A stretch of 35,285 bases of DNA from Rhodobiaceae bacterium (GTDB taxonomy: Bacteria; Pseudomonadota; Alphaproteobacteria; Rhizobiales; Tepidamorphaceae). Positions 8,267-16,587 of the stretch are shown one piece after another. The notes under the pieces were generated by a model, which did no database searches, had not been told where the DNA came from, and saw only the letters and a list, made by a program, of their open reading frames with translations. Location of the stretch: NCBI GenBank assembly GCA_020441995.1, contig JAGRLC010000024.1, positions 1 through 35,285 of the forward strand, read 5' to 3'. The position numbers and the translations under genes are program-made. Each line of letters starts with the position of its first letter. Position 1 is the stretch's first letter.

Positions 8267-8763
8267 AGTTCAAGCTGCCGTGCGGGAACCGGGAATCCTA
8301 TCTCGACCGGACGCCGGAGCGTCTTGTTGTCGAAGGTTACCGGCATTGGATTGCGGGCTATGAGACCGGTTCGATCGAGCCATGGGAACTCGCCTGGTCC
8401 TACTATTCACGCGAACTGGGGGCGGTTGAAGGCCGACGCGCAATCGCCGATCTCTCCTGTTTCGTGCGGTCATTGAGGGTTTGCGCAAACTGCCCGTTGA
8501 GGACCTTCCCGCTTGGCGCCAAGCGGCTGTGCCGCGAGGAGTGCCTGGCCGCGGCTCTGATTTCAGCCTGCCAGCATGGCGACCGGATTACGCGCGGCAC
8601 CTGCCTGACGGGGCTTTCGGGCTGCGCGTTCAATGCCGAAGTTGAGGATTCCGCGCGCCGTTACGCGGCGACGCTTGACCGGCTCGGCCAGATTCTGATG
8701 CCGGTTCCCGTTCACGTCATAGATGACATCGTCGGACGGCCGGAGCGCGCCCAGTATCACTAA
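8263..8763 (+). CDS. Cysteine-rich protein of the imelysin operon, function unknown
   Basis: A 166-residue protein with no signal peptide and no membrane segment, so probably cytosolic. It has nine cysteines (7, 66, 74, 77, 90, 94, 103, 114, 121), including C74-x2-C77 and C90-x3-C94, clustered in the middle third. That density suggests a metal or Fe-S site, which is inference only; I do not recognise the family. The N-terminal half has a conserved-looking aromatic segment (YRHWIAGYETG, WELAWSYYSREL). ATG 8263 was chosen because GGGAG lies 8 bases upstream and it overlaps the preceding stop as ATGA; an upstream start at 8185 would run through the 34-aa gene. Seventy-five bases later the first imelysin begins, so it probably belongs to the same iron-linked operon. 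Confidence 0.75.
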   Translation: MKFKLPCGNRESYLDRTPERLVVEGYRHWIAGYETGSIEPWELAWSYYSRELGAVEGRRAIADLSCFVRSLRVCANCPLRTFPLGAKRLCREECLAAALISACQHGDRITRGTCLTGLSGCAFNAEVEDSARRYAATLDRLGQILMPVPVHVIDDIVGRPERAQYH

Positions 8764-8838
8764 ATTCATCACGGTGTTCCGCGCTTTGCGGAACGCGCAA
8801 CCAACTCCCTGACCCTTGAACTCAGAAGGAGACTTTAA

Positions 8839-10101
8839 ATGAGGGCAACGAAAACTTTTGCCGCGGCGGGACTGTGTCTTGCGTTCGCGATGCCTGCCAG
8901 TGCGCAGACACCGGCGGAGGTCGTGAAAACCTATGCCGATATCGCGCATGCGGGGTATGAGGATTCCCTGATCACGGCGAAGACGCTCGACAGCGCCATC
9001 GACGCGCTGATCGCCTCGCCGAGCGAGGAGACGCTTGCCGCGGCGAAGGCGGCATGGATTGCGGCGCGCGTTCCCTACCAGCAGACGGAAGCTTTCCGGT
9101 TCGGCAATCCGATTGTCGACGATTGGGAAGGCAAGGTGAACGCCTGGCCGCTCGATGAGGGCCTGATCGACTATGTCGACGCGTCCTACGGCAGCGAGTC
9201 CGACGAGAACGCGCTTTACACGGTCAATGTGATCGCCAATCCAAAGCTCAAGATAAACGGCAAGGATGTCGATGCCAGCAGCATCTCACCTGAGTTCCTG
9301 TCCGGCACGCTGCATGAAGCCGAAGAGGTCGAGGCCAATGTCGCGACCGGCTATCACGCCATCGAGTTCCTGCTCTGGGGGCAGGATCTGAACGGTACCG
9401 ATGCGGGCGCCGGCGCGCGTCCGGCAACCGATTTCGATCCCGCCAACTGCACGGGTGGAAATTGCGAGCGCCGCGCGGAATATCTGAAGTCGGCATCGAC
9501 ACTGCTGATTTCCGACCTTGAAGACATGGTTGGCGCGTGGGCCGAAGGCGGTGAAGCCCGCAAAGCCGTAAGCGAAGACCCGCAGGTTGGCCTGACCGCG
9601 ATCCTGACCGGCATGGGGTCGCTGTCATACGGCGAGCTTGCCGGCGAGCGCATGAAGCTTGGCCTGCTGCTGCACGATCCGGAGGAAGAGCATGATTGCT
9701 TCTCCGACAACACTTTCAACTCGCACTATTACGACGCGATGGGCATCCGCAACGTCTATACCGGCCGTTACGAGCGGGTGGACGGAAGCGTTGTCGAAGG
9801 CCCTTCGATTTCCCAGCTGGTCGCCAAGGCCGACAAGGGCATCGATGAAGAGCTCACCGCCAAGCTCGACGCCACGATGGACGCCATGGCGGCGATGAAG
9901 AAGCGCGGCGAATCCGTCGAGGCCTACGACCAGATGATTGGCGAGGGCAATGCGGAGGGCAATGCCGTGGTTCAGGCCGCAATCGACGGGCTCGTGGCGC
10001 AGACGAAGCCGATCGAGCGCGCGGTTGCAGCGCTCGGACTTGGCGACATTTCCGTCGAAGGGTCCGACAGCCTCGACAATCCGAACTCGGTGTTCCAATA
10101 A
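8839..10101 (+). CDS. Imelysin-family periplasmic iron-regulated protein (M75-like)
   Basis: A 420-residue protein with a clear Sec signal peptide (MRATKTFAAAGLCLAFAMPASA, cut before QTPAEV; residues about 1-22). It carries the imelysin signature GxHxxE in 'GYHAIEFLLWGQD' (H173, E176). The two-helical-bundle imelysin family (IrpA, ICMP, the EfeO C-terminal part) binds metal in the periplasm and is linked to iron uptake; peptidase activity was proposed early but is doubtful. AGGAG lies 9 bases before ATG 8839. It leads directly into the di-heme cytochrome (7-base gap) and a second imelysin, a partnership seen in iron-regulated operons of several proteobacteria. The exact role, capturing Fe before or after redox conversion, is inferred. 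Confidence 0.9.
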   Translation: MRATKTFAAAGLCLAFAMPASAQTPAEVVKTYADIAHAGYEDSLITAKTLDSAIDALIASPSEETLAAAKAAWIAARVPYQQTEAFRFGNPIVDDWEGKVNAWPLDEGLIDYVDASYGSESDENALYTVNVIANPKLKINGKDVDASSISPEFLSGTLHEAEEVEANVATGYHAIEFLLWGQDLNGTDAGAGARPATDFDPANCTGGNCERRAEYLKSASTLLISDLEDMVGAWAEGGEARKAVSEDPQVGLTAILTGMGSLSYGELAGERMKLGLLLHDPEEEHDCFSDNTFNSHYYDAMGIRNVYTGRYERVDGSVVEGPSISQLVAKADKGIDEELTAKLDATMDAMAAMKKRGESVEAYDQMIGEGNAEGNAVVQAAIDGLVAQTKPIERAVAALGLGDISVEGSDSLDNPNSVFQ

Positions 10102-10108
10102 GATTCAA

Positions 10109-11659
10109 ATGAAACGCGCACGAAAACATCCGGCGGGCAAATTCTTGTCCGCCGGAACAGCTTTGACGGTCATTATCGCCACAGGTGCTTTCGCGGCTGT
10201 GGCGTTTGCCGGTACGGCTGCGCGTGACGACCTGAGCGCGGAAGACGCGAGCCGCGTTGCAGCGGTTACCGCGCCGGCGACGGACTTCTCCGTGCCCGAA
10301 CCGTTCGAGCGCATGACGGCGGGCGCGGCGACATCCCTGGCCGACGTGAACCGGGATGCGTTCTCGCATTTTGCGCCCAATCTCGGCTTTGAGGGCGAGC
10401 GGGATTTCAAGCTCGGAAACGGGCTGTTCAAGAAGCTGTGGGTGTCCTCCCCCTCCTCCACGAAAGCCTCCGATGGTCTGGGGCCGCTCTACAACGCGCG
10501 CTCCTGCCAGCGGTGCCATCGCAAGGACGGGCGCGGCCATCCCCCCGAAGGTCCCGATGATACCGCCACATCGATGTTCCTGCGCCTGTCGGTTCCGCCC
10601 CGCACGGATGCCGAACGCAAGGCGCTGGCGGAGAAGACCATGCTGCACATCCCCGAACCGACCTATGGCGGCCAGCTACAGGACTTCGCCATTCAGGGCC
10701 TGAAGGCGGAAGGCCGCATGGCGATCAATTACGAAGATGTGCCGGTGACGCTTGGTGACGGGACGGTGGTCACGCTTCGCAAGCCAAGCTATTCCGTCAC
10801 CCATCTCGGCTATGGCGACATGGCGCCCGACGTCATGCTGTCGCCACGCGTTGCGCCGCAGATGATCGGTCTCGGACTCATAGAAGAAATTCATCCCGAC
10901 GACATTCTCAGGCGCGCCGATCCCGAAGATGCGAATGGCGATGGCATCTCGGGAAAGCCGAGCATGGTCCGCGACGGCAAAACCGGGGAACTGGTTCTCG
11001 GGCTCTACGGCTGGAAGGCCTCGACCGCCACGGTCCGGGCGCAAAGCGCGTCAGCCTTTGCGGGCGACATCGGCATTTCGACACCGGATGCCATGACGCC
11101 TTACGGCGATTGCACCGCAAAGCAGACGGAATGCCTTGCACGGGCAAATGGCGTTCAGCCTCATCTCGGTGACAGCGAAGCGCCGGACCCTGTGCTCGAT
11201 CTGGTCGTCTTCTATTCAAAGAACCTTGCCGTTCCCGCGCGCCGCGACGTTAATGACGCTCAGGTTCTGCGCGGCAAGCAGCTGTTCTACGAAACCGGTT
11301 GCGTCACCTGTCACACGCCGAAATTCGTCACGCGGCGCGACGCCGAACAGCCCGAACACCGCTTCCAGTTGATCTGGCCCTATTCGGACTTTCTTCTGCA
11401 TGACATGGGCGAAGGGCTTGGCGACGGGCGTCCGGTCGGCGACGCTGACGGCAATGAATGGCGCACCGCGCCGCTATGGGGTATCGGCCTGACCGAGACC
11501 GTCAACGGCCATACCTATTTCCTGCACGACGGGCGCGCCCGCAACCTGCTGGAAGCCGTCCTGTGGCATGGTGGCGAAGCGCAAGCCGCGCGTGACAAGG
11601 TGGCTGCCATGCCGAAGGAAGACCGTGACGCCCTGATCCGTTTCCTGGAGTCCCTTTGA
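10109..11659 (+). CDS. Di-heme c-type oxidoreductase (DHOR / DUF1111 family)
   Basis: A 516-residue exported protein with an N-terminal hydrophobic signal (about residues 10-37) and two c-type heme sites, C133-QR-C136-H137 and C398-VT-C401-H402. The pattern and length fit the di-heme oxidoreductase family PF06537, distantly related to bacterial cytochrome c peroxidase/MauG. It should act in the periplasm, transferring electrons. Beside imelysins, the plausible job is oxidising or reducing iron or an iron ligand, which is inference. I chose ATG 10109, just after the preceding stop; the Shine-Dalgarno is weak, so translation is probably coupled. A longer frame upstream overlaps imelysin coding sequence and would remove the signal peptide. 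Its stop overlaps the next ATG (TGATG). Confidence 0.9.
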   Translation: MKRARKHPAGKFLSAGTALTVIIATGAFAAVAFAGTAARDDLSAEDASRVAAVTAPATDFSVPEPFERMTAGAATSLADVNRDAFSHFAPNLGFEGERDFKLGNGLFKKLWVSSPSSTKASDGLGPLYNARSCQRCHRKDGRGHPPEGPDDTATSMFLRLSVPPRTDAERKALAEKTMLHIPEPTYGGQLQDFAIQGLKAEGRMAINYEDVPVTLGDGTVVTLRKPSYSVTHLGYGDMAPDVMLSPRVAPQMIGLGLIEEIHPDDILRRADPEDANGDGISGKPSMVRDGKTGELVLGLYGWKASTATVRAQSASAFAGDIGISTPDAMTPYGDCTAKQTECLARANGVQPHLGDSEAPDPVLDLVVFYSKNLAVPARRDVNDAQVLRGKQLFYETGCVTCHTPKFVTRRDAEQPEHRFQLIWPYSDFLLHDMGEGLGDGRPVGDADGNEWRTAPLWGIGLTETVNGHTYFLHDGRARNLLEAVLWHGGEAQAARDKVAAMPKEDRDALIRFLESL

Positions 11660-12738
11660 TGATTTTCCGGACCATTCTCGCCATTGCCATCGCGCTTGCC
11701 GCGATGGTTTCCCTCTCCCGCGCCGATGAAGATCGCGCCGGCGTGATCTCGCAAACCATCGATGAGGTCATCGTCGCCGGCTATAGCGCGCTGCAAGAGA
11801 GGGCGAAGGATCAGGAGCGCGCCATTTCCGCACTGTGTTCCGCCCCCTCGCCCGCTTTGCTCGAAACGGCGCGTGCCGCCTTCAACGAAACGGTCCGCTC
11901 CTGGTCGCGGGTTGAAATGTTCCGCTTCGGCCCTGCCCGCACGGACTACCGTTTCGAGCGGATGTTCTACTGGCCGGACCGCAAGGGGCGCGGCCTGCAA
12001 CAGGTGCAGGCCATTCTGGCGGAAAAAGACGAGACGGCCACGAGCCTGGAGACCCTGCAGCAGAAAAGCGTCGCGGTGCAGGGTCTGACATCGCTTGAAT
12101 TCGCCCTGTTCGGGACGGGATCGGAAGAGCTGCTTGAAGCAGGCGGCTACCGCTGCCGCTATGCCGATGCCGTTGCGCAGGCCATCCACGAAGTCTCAGG
12201 CGAATTCGTGTCCGCGTGGCAAAGCGCTGGCGGGCATGCCGCGCTGATGCGCGATCCGGGCGGCCATAACCCGTTGTACAAGACCGAGGCCGAAGTCCTG
12301 CAGGCGCTGATACAGGCCGCGCGCGAACAACTGGAGATTGTCGGCGACATCAAGATAAAGACCGCGATTGGCGAGACGCCTGACGATGCGCATCCCAAAC
12401 GCGCGCCGTTCTGGCGCTCCGGAGACACCATCGCATCGCTGCGCGCCAATATCGCCGGCGTGCAGGCGCTTTTCACCGGGCATCTCGATCTTCTGCTTGG
12501 CGACGATCCAGCGAGCATTGCAAACGGTCTTGCTTTCGAACTCTCTCAGGCGGATGCGGCCTTGGCCTCTCTGGAGCAATTGAACCGGTCCTGGGAAGAC
12601 CTGGTGTCCGATCCTGAAACCCACGGCAAACTCGTCTACGCCCTTATTCCCCTTCATGGCGCGAAGGAGACCGTGAGCGAGCGCTATCCCGAGGCATTGG
12701 GTCTTGTTCTGGGGTTCAACTCGCTGGATGGAGACTGA
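11659..12738 (+). CDS. Second imelysin-family protein
   Basis: A 359-residue protein with a signal peptide ending near 'SLSRADEDR' (about residues 1-23). Its helical segments 'MFRFGPARTDYRFERMFYWPDRKGRG' match the same region of the first imelysin ('AFRFGNPIVDDWEGKVNAWPLDEG'). The GxHxxE motif is degenerate: the aligned segment reads 'GLTSLEFALFGTG', keeping G and E but not the histidine. It may have lost one metal ligand and act as a structural or regulatory partner of the first copy. Its ATG overlaps the stop of the di-heme gene by one base, and the next gene follows after one base, so this is a single translationally coupled operon. Confidence 0.87.
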   Translation: MIFRTILAIAIALAAMVSLSRADEDRAGVISQTIDEVIVAGYSALQERAKDQERAISALCSAPSPALLETARAAFNETVRSWSRVEMFRFGPARTDYRFERMFYWPDRKGRGLQQVQAILAEKDETATSLETLQQKSVAVQGLTSLEFALFGTGSEELLEAGGYRCRYADAVAQAIHEVSGEFVSAWQSAGGHAALMRDPGGHNPLYKTEAEVLQALIQAAREQLEIVGDIKIKTAIGETPDDAHPKRAPFWRSGDTIASLRANIAGVQALFTGHLDLLLGDDPASIANGLAFELSQADAALASLEQLNRSWEDLVSDPETHGKLVYALIPLHGAKETVSERYPEALGLVLGFNSLDGD

Positions 12739-12739
12739 C

Positions 12740-13843
12740 ATGCGGCACGGACCAGACAGGCGCAGCGTCATTCTCGGCCTTGCGGCCACAGGCGCCCTGC
12801 CCCTTACCGGCTTTGCGGATACGCGCCAGGAGGCGGCATTCGTCTCCTGCTGCAAGATGCGCGACGGGCATTTCGCCGCTGCCGTTCTCGATGTCGACGC
12901 CAAGCTGATCTTCCACGAAAATCTCGATGGGCGCGGCCATGACTCCGCCATTTCGCCGGATGGTGCGGCGGCGGTGGTTTTCGCCCGCCGTCCCGGCCGT
13001 TTCGCTCTTGTCCTCGACCTCGTGCGGCGCCAGCGGCAGCTTGCGTTTTCTGCGCCTAAGGACCGGCACTTTCAGGGACATGGATTCTTTTCAAACGACG
13101 GGCGGCTGCTGTTTGCCACCGAGAATGATTTCGGCGGCGAGCGCGGCGTGATGGGCATCTATGACGTTGCCGCCGATTATCGCCGGGTTGGCGAGATCGA
13201 CACAGGCGGGATCGGCCCGCATGAGGCCCTGCTGCTAAGCGATGGACGTACGGTTGCGATTGCCAATGGCGGCATCCTGACCCATCCGGATTTCCCCCGC
13301 CAGAAACTCAATCTCGACACGATGGCCCCTTCCCTGGTCTATGCGGATCTGACCAGTGGCGACATCGTCGAGACGGTTTCGCTTTCTCCCGAACTGCATC
13401 AGCTTTCGATCCGGCATATGGCCGAGGATGGCCGGGGCCGCATCTGGTTCGGCGGTCAGTTCGAGGGCGCGCGCAGCGAAACCGTTCCGCTCGCCGGCTG
13501 GCATGAGCGCGGCAGGGACATTCAACTGTGCGGCGCGGCTGACACGGTCTGGCAGGCCATGAGCAATTACATCGGCTCGGTTGCAGCAAGCGCGGATGGC
13601 CGGCGTATCGCCATGTCCAGTCCGCGCGGCAACACCGTGCTCATATGGGATTGCGCGTCAGGCAGAGCTCTGGAGCAGCGCAGCATACGCGATGTCTGCG
13701 GGCTTGCGCCCATGAGCGGCGCATTCCTGTCCAGCGACGGCTCAGGCGGCCTGGAGCTGGATGGCGCGCCGTTGAGAGCGTTCGATGAATTGTCATGGGA
13801 CAACCACATTGCCGTTCTCAACCGCGCACGGCGTTCCGGGTAA
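12740..13843 (+). CDS. DUF1513 protein, Tat-exported beta-propeller-like
   Basis: A 367-residue protein starting with a likely twin-arginine signal (DRRSVILGLAATGALPL, residues about 7-25). The body is rich in repeated strand pairs such as 'GHDSAISPDGAAAVVFARRPG', 'GHGFFSNDGRLLFATEND' and 'VAASADGRRIAMSSP', as in a beta-propeller. DUF1513 proteins are the regular last partner of imelysin/di-heme operons, and their biochemical role is unknown. Tat export suggests folding, perhaps with a cofactor, before secretion. ATG 12740 is preceded by GGAG at 12729-12732, inside the end of the imelysin gene. It ends 6 bases before the convergent PLDc_N gene. Confidence 0.88.
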   Translation: MRHGPDRRSVILGLAATGALPLTGFADTRQEAAFVSCCKMRDGHFAAAVLDVDAKLIFHENLDGRGHDSAISPDGAAAVVFARRPGRFALVLDLVRRQRQLAFSAPKDRHFQGHGFFSNDGRLLFATENDFGGERGVMGIYDVAADYRRVGEIDTGGIGPHEALLLSDGRTVAIANGGILTHPDFPRQKLNLDTMAPSLVYADLTSGDIVETVSLSPELHQLSIRHMAEDGRGRIWFGGQFEGARSETVPLAGWHERGRDIQLCGAADTVWQAMSNYIGSVAASADGRRIAMSSPRGNTVLIWDCASGRALEQRSIRDVCGLAPMSGAFLSSDGSGGLELDGAPLRAFDELSWDNHIAVLNRARRSG

Positions 13844-13849
13844 CAGGTA

Positions 13850-14035
13850 TTATCGGCTGCTTGGTCCGAACAGCATCCACAGGATCAGGCCGAGTACGGG
13901 CAGGAACAGGATCACCAGGATCCACAAGACTTTCGATCCCGCCGAGGCCGTGGAGCCGATGATCTTGACAATGGCGTAGATATCCAGCGCCAGAATGATC
14001 AGCCCCAGCAGGCCGCCAACTTGAACTTCGATCAC
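13850..14035 (-). CDS. Small PLDc_N-domain membrane protein
   Basis: A 61-residue protein with two transmembrane helices (about residues 6-26 and 35-56) separated by 'IGSTASAGSKVLWI', ending 'LILWMLFGPSSR'. This is the phospholipase D/cardiolipin synthase N-terminal membrane module occurring alone, widespread as small proteins in alphaproteobacteria. It starts with GTG at 14035, with AAGGA about 6 bases upstream. It lies last in a minus-strand run of small envelope proteins headed by an EcfG-type promoter at 15367-15392, so it is probably part of the general stress regulon. Function unknown; a membrane-stabilising role is inferred. Confidence 0.8.
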   Translation of the reverse strand: MIEVQVGGLLGLIILALDIYAIVKIIGSTASAGSKVLWILVILFLPVLGLILWMLFGPSSR

Positions 14036-14090
14036 GTGTTATTCCTTTCCAGGATTGTTGTTTTTCAGTCTGCGGTTGCCGGTTTCCGGA

Positions 14091-14546
14091 TTACTCGTTC
14101 ACAGCCTTTCCAAGCCGCACGGCGGGTGCCTCGTTCGGCTCATCGGCCGCCACGACAACAAGCTCAGTCGTTGCGCCGGGCTCGTCGCGCACCGTGATGC
14201 TGGGGATGATAACATCCTTGGCGACGATGGTACGGTTATGAACAGGCTCGGTGCGGTAGATTTCAGTTCCATCAGGCCCCAGAAGAACGATTCGCGGCGG
14301 TTCTCCGTTAAAGTCTCCGATCACCTCGACATGCGTGGCCGCGGCGGATTTGGCGATCCGCGCAGAAGCAAGCCGGTCACTGCGCTCCGTGCTCGCGGCA
14401 TGGGCAACCGTGGGCGCCATGGCGTTGCCTGTAGAGGCCGTATCGCTGGCCCGGGATCCAAGCGCAATGGACGGGACGATGATTGCGATTGCCATCATGG
14501 CAAGCGCGATCGGCAAGGTAACGGGTGCTGCATTCTCCATTCTCAT
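14091..14546 (-). CDS. Hypothetical secreted or membrane-anchored protein
   Basis: A protein of about 151 residues with one N-terminal hydrophobic helix ('LPIALAMMAIAIIVPSIALG', residues about 9-28), then an Ala/Ser-rich linker and a C-terminal domain with 'VEVIGDFNGEPPRIVLLGPDGTEIYR' and 'ELVVVAADEPNEAP'. I do not recognise a family. ATG 14546 was chosen over 14558 because GGAGG (overlapping the earlier ATG) lies 5 bases before it. It sits 77 bases after the preceding minus-strand gene and 55 before the PLDc_N gene, in the presumed stress-induced minus-strand operon. Likely a periplasmic protein held by an uncleaved or cleaved signal; function unknown. Confidence 0.65.
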   Translation of the reverse strand: MRMENAAPVTLPIALAMMAIAIIVPSIALGSRASDTASTGNAMAPTVAHAASTERSDRLASARIAKSAAATHVEVIGDFNGEPPRIVLLGPDGTEIYRTEPVHNRTIVAKDVIIPSITVRDEPGATTELVVVAADEPNEAPAVRLGKAVNE

Positions 14547-14623
14547 GACTGCCTCCATTGGGGGGATGGAACGTCTTTCAGGGATTGCCGGTTAGCCGGC
14601 GGTTTGGTTTGCGCGCGCCGGGA

Positions 14624-15049
14624 CTAGCTTTTCACAGTCCGGTTGCCAGCCTTCATGCCGCCGTTGGACTGCTCCTCGGGCTTCTCGATACTCAGCATCT
14701 TGCGAACATCGTCGACCATGATCTGGCACTCCTCGCGCTTACCGTCCTCGGCAAGCTTGATTGCGGATTCCAGAGCGTTTCTCGCCGCCTCCTTACCGGG
14801 CGGGGAACCCATCCAGTTTTCGGTCGGCTTGTCCGCTCCATCTTCGGTGCGGAGTGCTTTCAGTGTGCCGTCATGCATTTCCATGATGACGTTACCTTCG
14901 TCGTCGATGACCTTGGCGCTGCCGTTATCGATTTTTTCGATCAGGGACTGGGCGGCCGCCTCGCAGTTCTGGCCATCCGTAGACAGGCTGGCGACGGGGG
15001 CCGCGGCAAGGGTGAATATGTAGAGTGCTTCGAGTGTTGCTTTCAGCAT
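14624..15049 (-). CDS. Hypothetical secreted protein
   Basis: A 141-residue protein with a probable signal peptide (MLKATLEALYIFTLAAAPVA, residues about 1-20) and two cysteines in the mature part ('DGQNCEAA', 'KREECQIM') that could form a disulphide. A helical C-terminal half ('NALESAIKLAEDGKREEC', 'IMVDDVRKMLSI') recalls small periplasmic helical proteins, but no family is recognised. AGGAG lies 8 bases before the ATG. It is 58 bases downstream of the DUF3309 gene and probably shares its EcfG promoter. Confidence 0.7.
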   Translation of the reverse strand: MLKATLEALYIFTLAAAPVASLSTDGQNCEAAAQSLIEKIDNGSAKVIDDEGNVIMEMHDGTLKALRTEDGADKPTENWMGSPPGKEAARNALESAIKLAEDGKREECQIMVDDVRKMLSIEKPEEQSNGGMKAGNRTVKS

Positions 15050-15107
15050 GGGGGTGCTCCTGAGGGTTGGCGGATGTTTTGCAGGCGTTGAACCGCGTCA
15101 GCCGCGA

Positions 15108-15266
15108 TCAGATATGGCCAAGCAGGAAAAGGATCAGGACCACGACGAGGACGACACCGATAAGCCCGCCGGGACGCGCGCCCCAGCTGCGGCTGTACGG
15201 CCAGGCCGGCAGTGCGCCAATGAGAAGCAGGATCAGAATGATGATCAGGATTGTGCCGAGTGACAT
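15108..15266 (-). CDS. DUF3309 family small membrane protein
   Basis: A 52-residue protein, MSLGTILIIILILLLIGALP..., with two transmembrane helices around the central 'AWPYSRSWGARPGG' motif characteristic of DUF3309. AAGGAG lies 7 bases before ATG 15266. These short proteins are common in stress regulons of Hyphomicrobiales; function unknown. It is the first gene after the exact EcfG promoter at 15367-15392, with a leader of about 90 bases, and probably heads the minus-strand group down to 13850. A 96-residue frame covers the same bases in another register and is not real. Confidence 0.85.
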   Translation of the reverse strand: MSLGTILIIILILLLIGALPAWPYSRSWGARPGGLIGVVLVVVLILFLLGHI

Positions 15267-15366
15267 GTTCAAGTCTCCTTTTCGTGTGCCGGCGTTGCCG
15301 GCCTTTTGAAAAGCAGCGTCTCAAGCTCGACACGAACTCAACACGTCAGCCGCGCTGCACATTTTA

Positions 15367-15392
15367 AACGCGGCAAGGCGCACTCGGGTTCC
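15367..15392 (-). promoter_or_regulatory. EcfG-type promoter (GGAAC-N17-CGTT) for the DUF3309 operon
   Basis: On the minus strand GGAAC (15392-15388) and CGTT (15370-15367) are separated by exactly 17 bases. This matches the known alphaproteobacterial general-stress sigma factor consensus. Transcription should start near 15359 and run into DUF3309. Confidence 0.8.
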
Positions 15393-15404
15393 GGATTTTG
15401 ATAA

Positions 15405-16496
15405 TTAGCGGTTTTGCGGCCAGCTTTGCGCCAGCGGGACAATGTTGCGGAAAATCGCAAGGCAGATAAGGCAGAAAGGCACGGCTATAAAGCCGCCAAC
15501 AGGGCCCCAGAGCCAGATCCAGAATGCCAGCGCAAGGAAGATTACGAACGGGTTGATTGTGACGGCGCGGCCAACGATTGTCGGCGTAATGAACTGAGCT
15601 TCAACAAGATTTAGCGACAGGTACAAGACGGCGGGAAGCAGGATTTCAACACCGCTGGAGGTTGCAAGGCCGACACACAGCATGAGTACGGCCATGATCG
15701 CGGGGCCGATATAAATCGCGTAGTTCAGGCAGAACGCCAATACGCCCCAGAGCAATGGCGAGGGAATATCTATCGCCCACATTGCTGCGCTCACCGCAAC
15801 TCCAAGGCATGTGTTCACAGCCGTGATCGAGAGCAGATAGCGCGAGACAAGGGCTTCAACATCGCGGAATACGTGAGCAAACCGCCAGCGAAGGCGGCGG
15901 GTCATGCACAGGGACAGGATCGCCACGCGCACTTCGTCACGTGTTGCGATGAAGAAATACATGCTGGCGACAAAAAGCAGGACCTGGGCAACAATCGCCG
16001 GCGCAAGCCACGCGACATCGCGCACGGGCGAACCATCATCCAAGGCGACGGTCATCTGCGCATCTTCACCGATTGCCGCCCTCAAACCCTCCTGCATGTT
16101 GGCGATCGAGGTCAGCAGACCGTTCCATTCGGCAACTTCGGACCGCAAGCGCTCCCACATTGCCGGCAAACGGTCCACCCACAGCGACAGCGGCAATGCC
16201 ACTGATATTGCGATTGCCGCGAGCACGGCGATAAAGATGACGACGATCAGGCCCGCCGAAGCCCATGGCGGAACACCGGTACGTTCGAGCCGGTCGGCGA
16301 GCGGACCAAACATCAGGCCAAGAACGACGGCGAGCGTGATCGGAGCAAGCAGTGTGCGGGCCATGTATGCCGCCACGACCGCAATGATCAGCCCCGCCAG
16401 AATCAAGGATATTTTGGACGCAGACGACAGAACGGCCTCAAGCGTTGTTCTTGGCGTCAGCCGCACAAAGGCCGCCGTATGACGTTCGTGTTTCAT
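15405..16496 (-). CDS. AI-2E (PerM/DUF20) family membrane transporter
   Basis: A 363-residue polytopic membrane protein. It has paired N-terminal helices ('ISLILAGLIIAVVAAYMA', 'ITLAVVLGLMFGPLADRLERTGVPPWASAG'), a central soluble region (about residues 105-155), and the C-terminal block 'GVAVSAAMWAIDIPSPLLWGVLAFCLNYAIYIGP' with 'LVEAQFITPTIVGRAVTINPFVIFLALAFWIWLWG', the family's core signature. The family includes TqsA and sodium/proton-linked exporters; the substrate is not predictable, and the AI-2 name should not be taken literally. GGGAG precedes ATG 16496. An exact EcfG promoter lies just upstream at 16521-16546, so expression is expected under general stress. Confidence 0.9.
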   Translation of the reverse strand: MKHERHTAAFVRLTPRTTLEAVLSSASKISLILAGLIIAVVAAYMARTLLAPITLAVVLGLMFGPLADRLERTGVPPWASAGLIVVIFIAVLAAIAISVALPLSLWVDRLPAMWERLRSEVAEWNGLLTSIANMQEGLRAAIGEDAQMTVALDDGSPVRDVAWLAPAIVAQVLLFVASMYFFIATRDEVRVAILSLCMTRRLRWRFAHVFRDVEALVSRYLLSITAVNTCLGVAVSAAMWAIDIPSPLLWGVLAFCLNYAIYIGPAIMAVLMLCVGLATSSGVEILLPAVLYLSLNLVEAQFITPTIVGRAVTINPFVIFLALAFWIWLWGPVGGFIAVPFCLICLAIFRNIVPLAQSWPQNR

Positions 16497-16520
16497 GGAT
16501 GCTCCCGTTCGTTACGGGAT

Positions 16521-16546
16521 AACGCATCAGTGCCGCGGCAGGTTCC
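16521..16546 (-). promoter_or_regulatory. EcfG-type promoter (GGAAC-N17-CGTT) for the AI-2E transporter
   Basis: Minus-strand GGAAC (16546-16542) and CGTT (16524-16521) with a 17-base spacer. The expected start near 16513 leaves a leader of about 17 bases before the ATG at 16496, enough to include GGGAG. Confidence 0.8.
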
Positions 16547-16587
16547 GCCCGGTCAGTTGAAGCTTGCCGGTTGCCTGCGATGCCGCA

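Noticed and set aside
15043..15333. A 96-codon minus-strand frame
   Set aside because: It covers the DUF3309 gene in another register. The 52-residue DUF3309 product has the motif, the ribosome binding site and the promoter.
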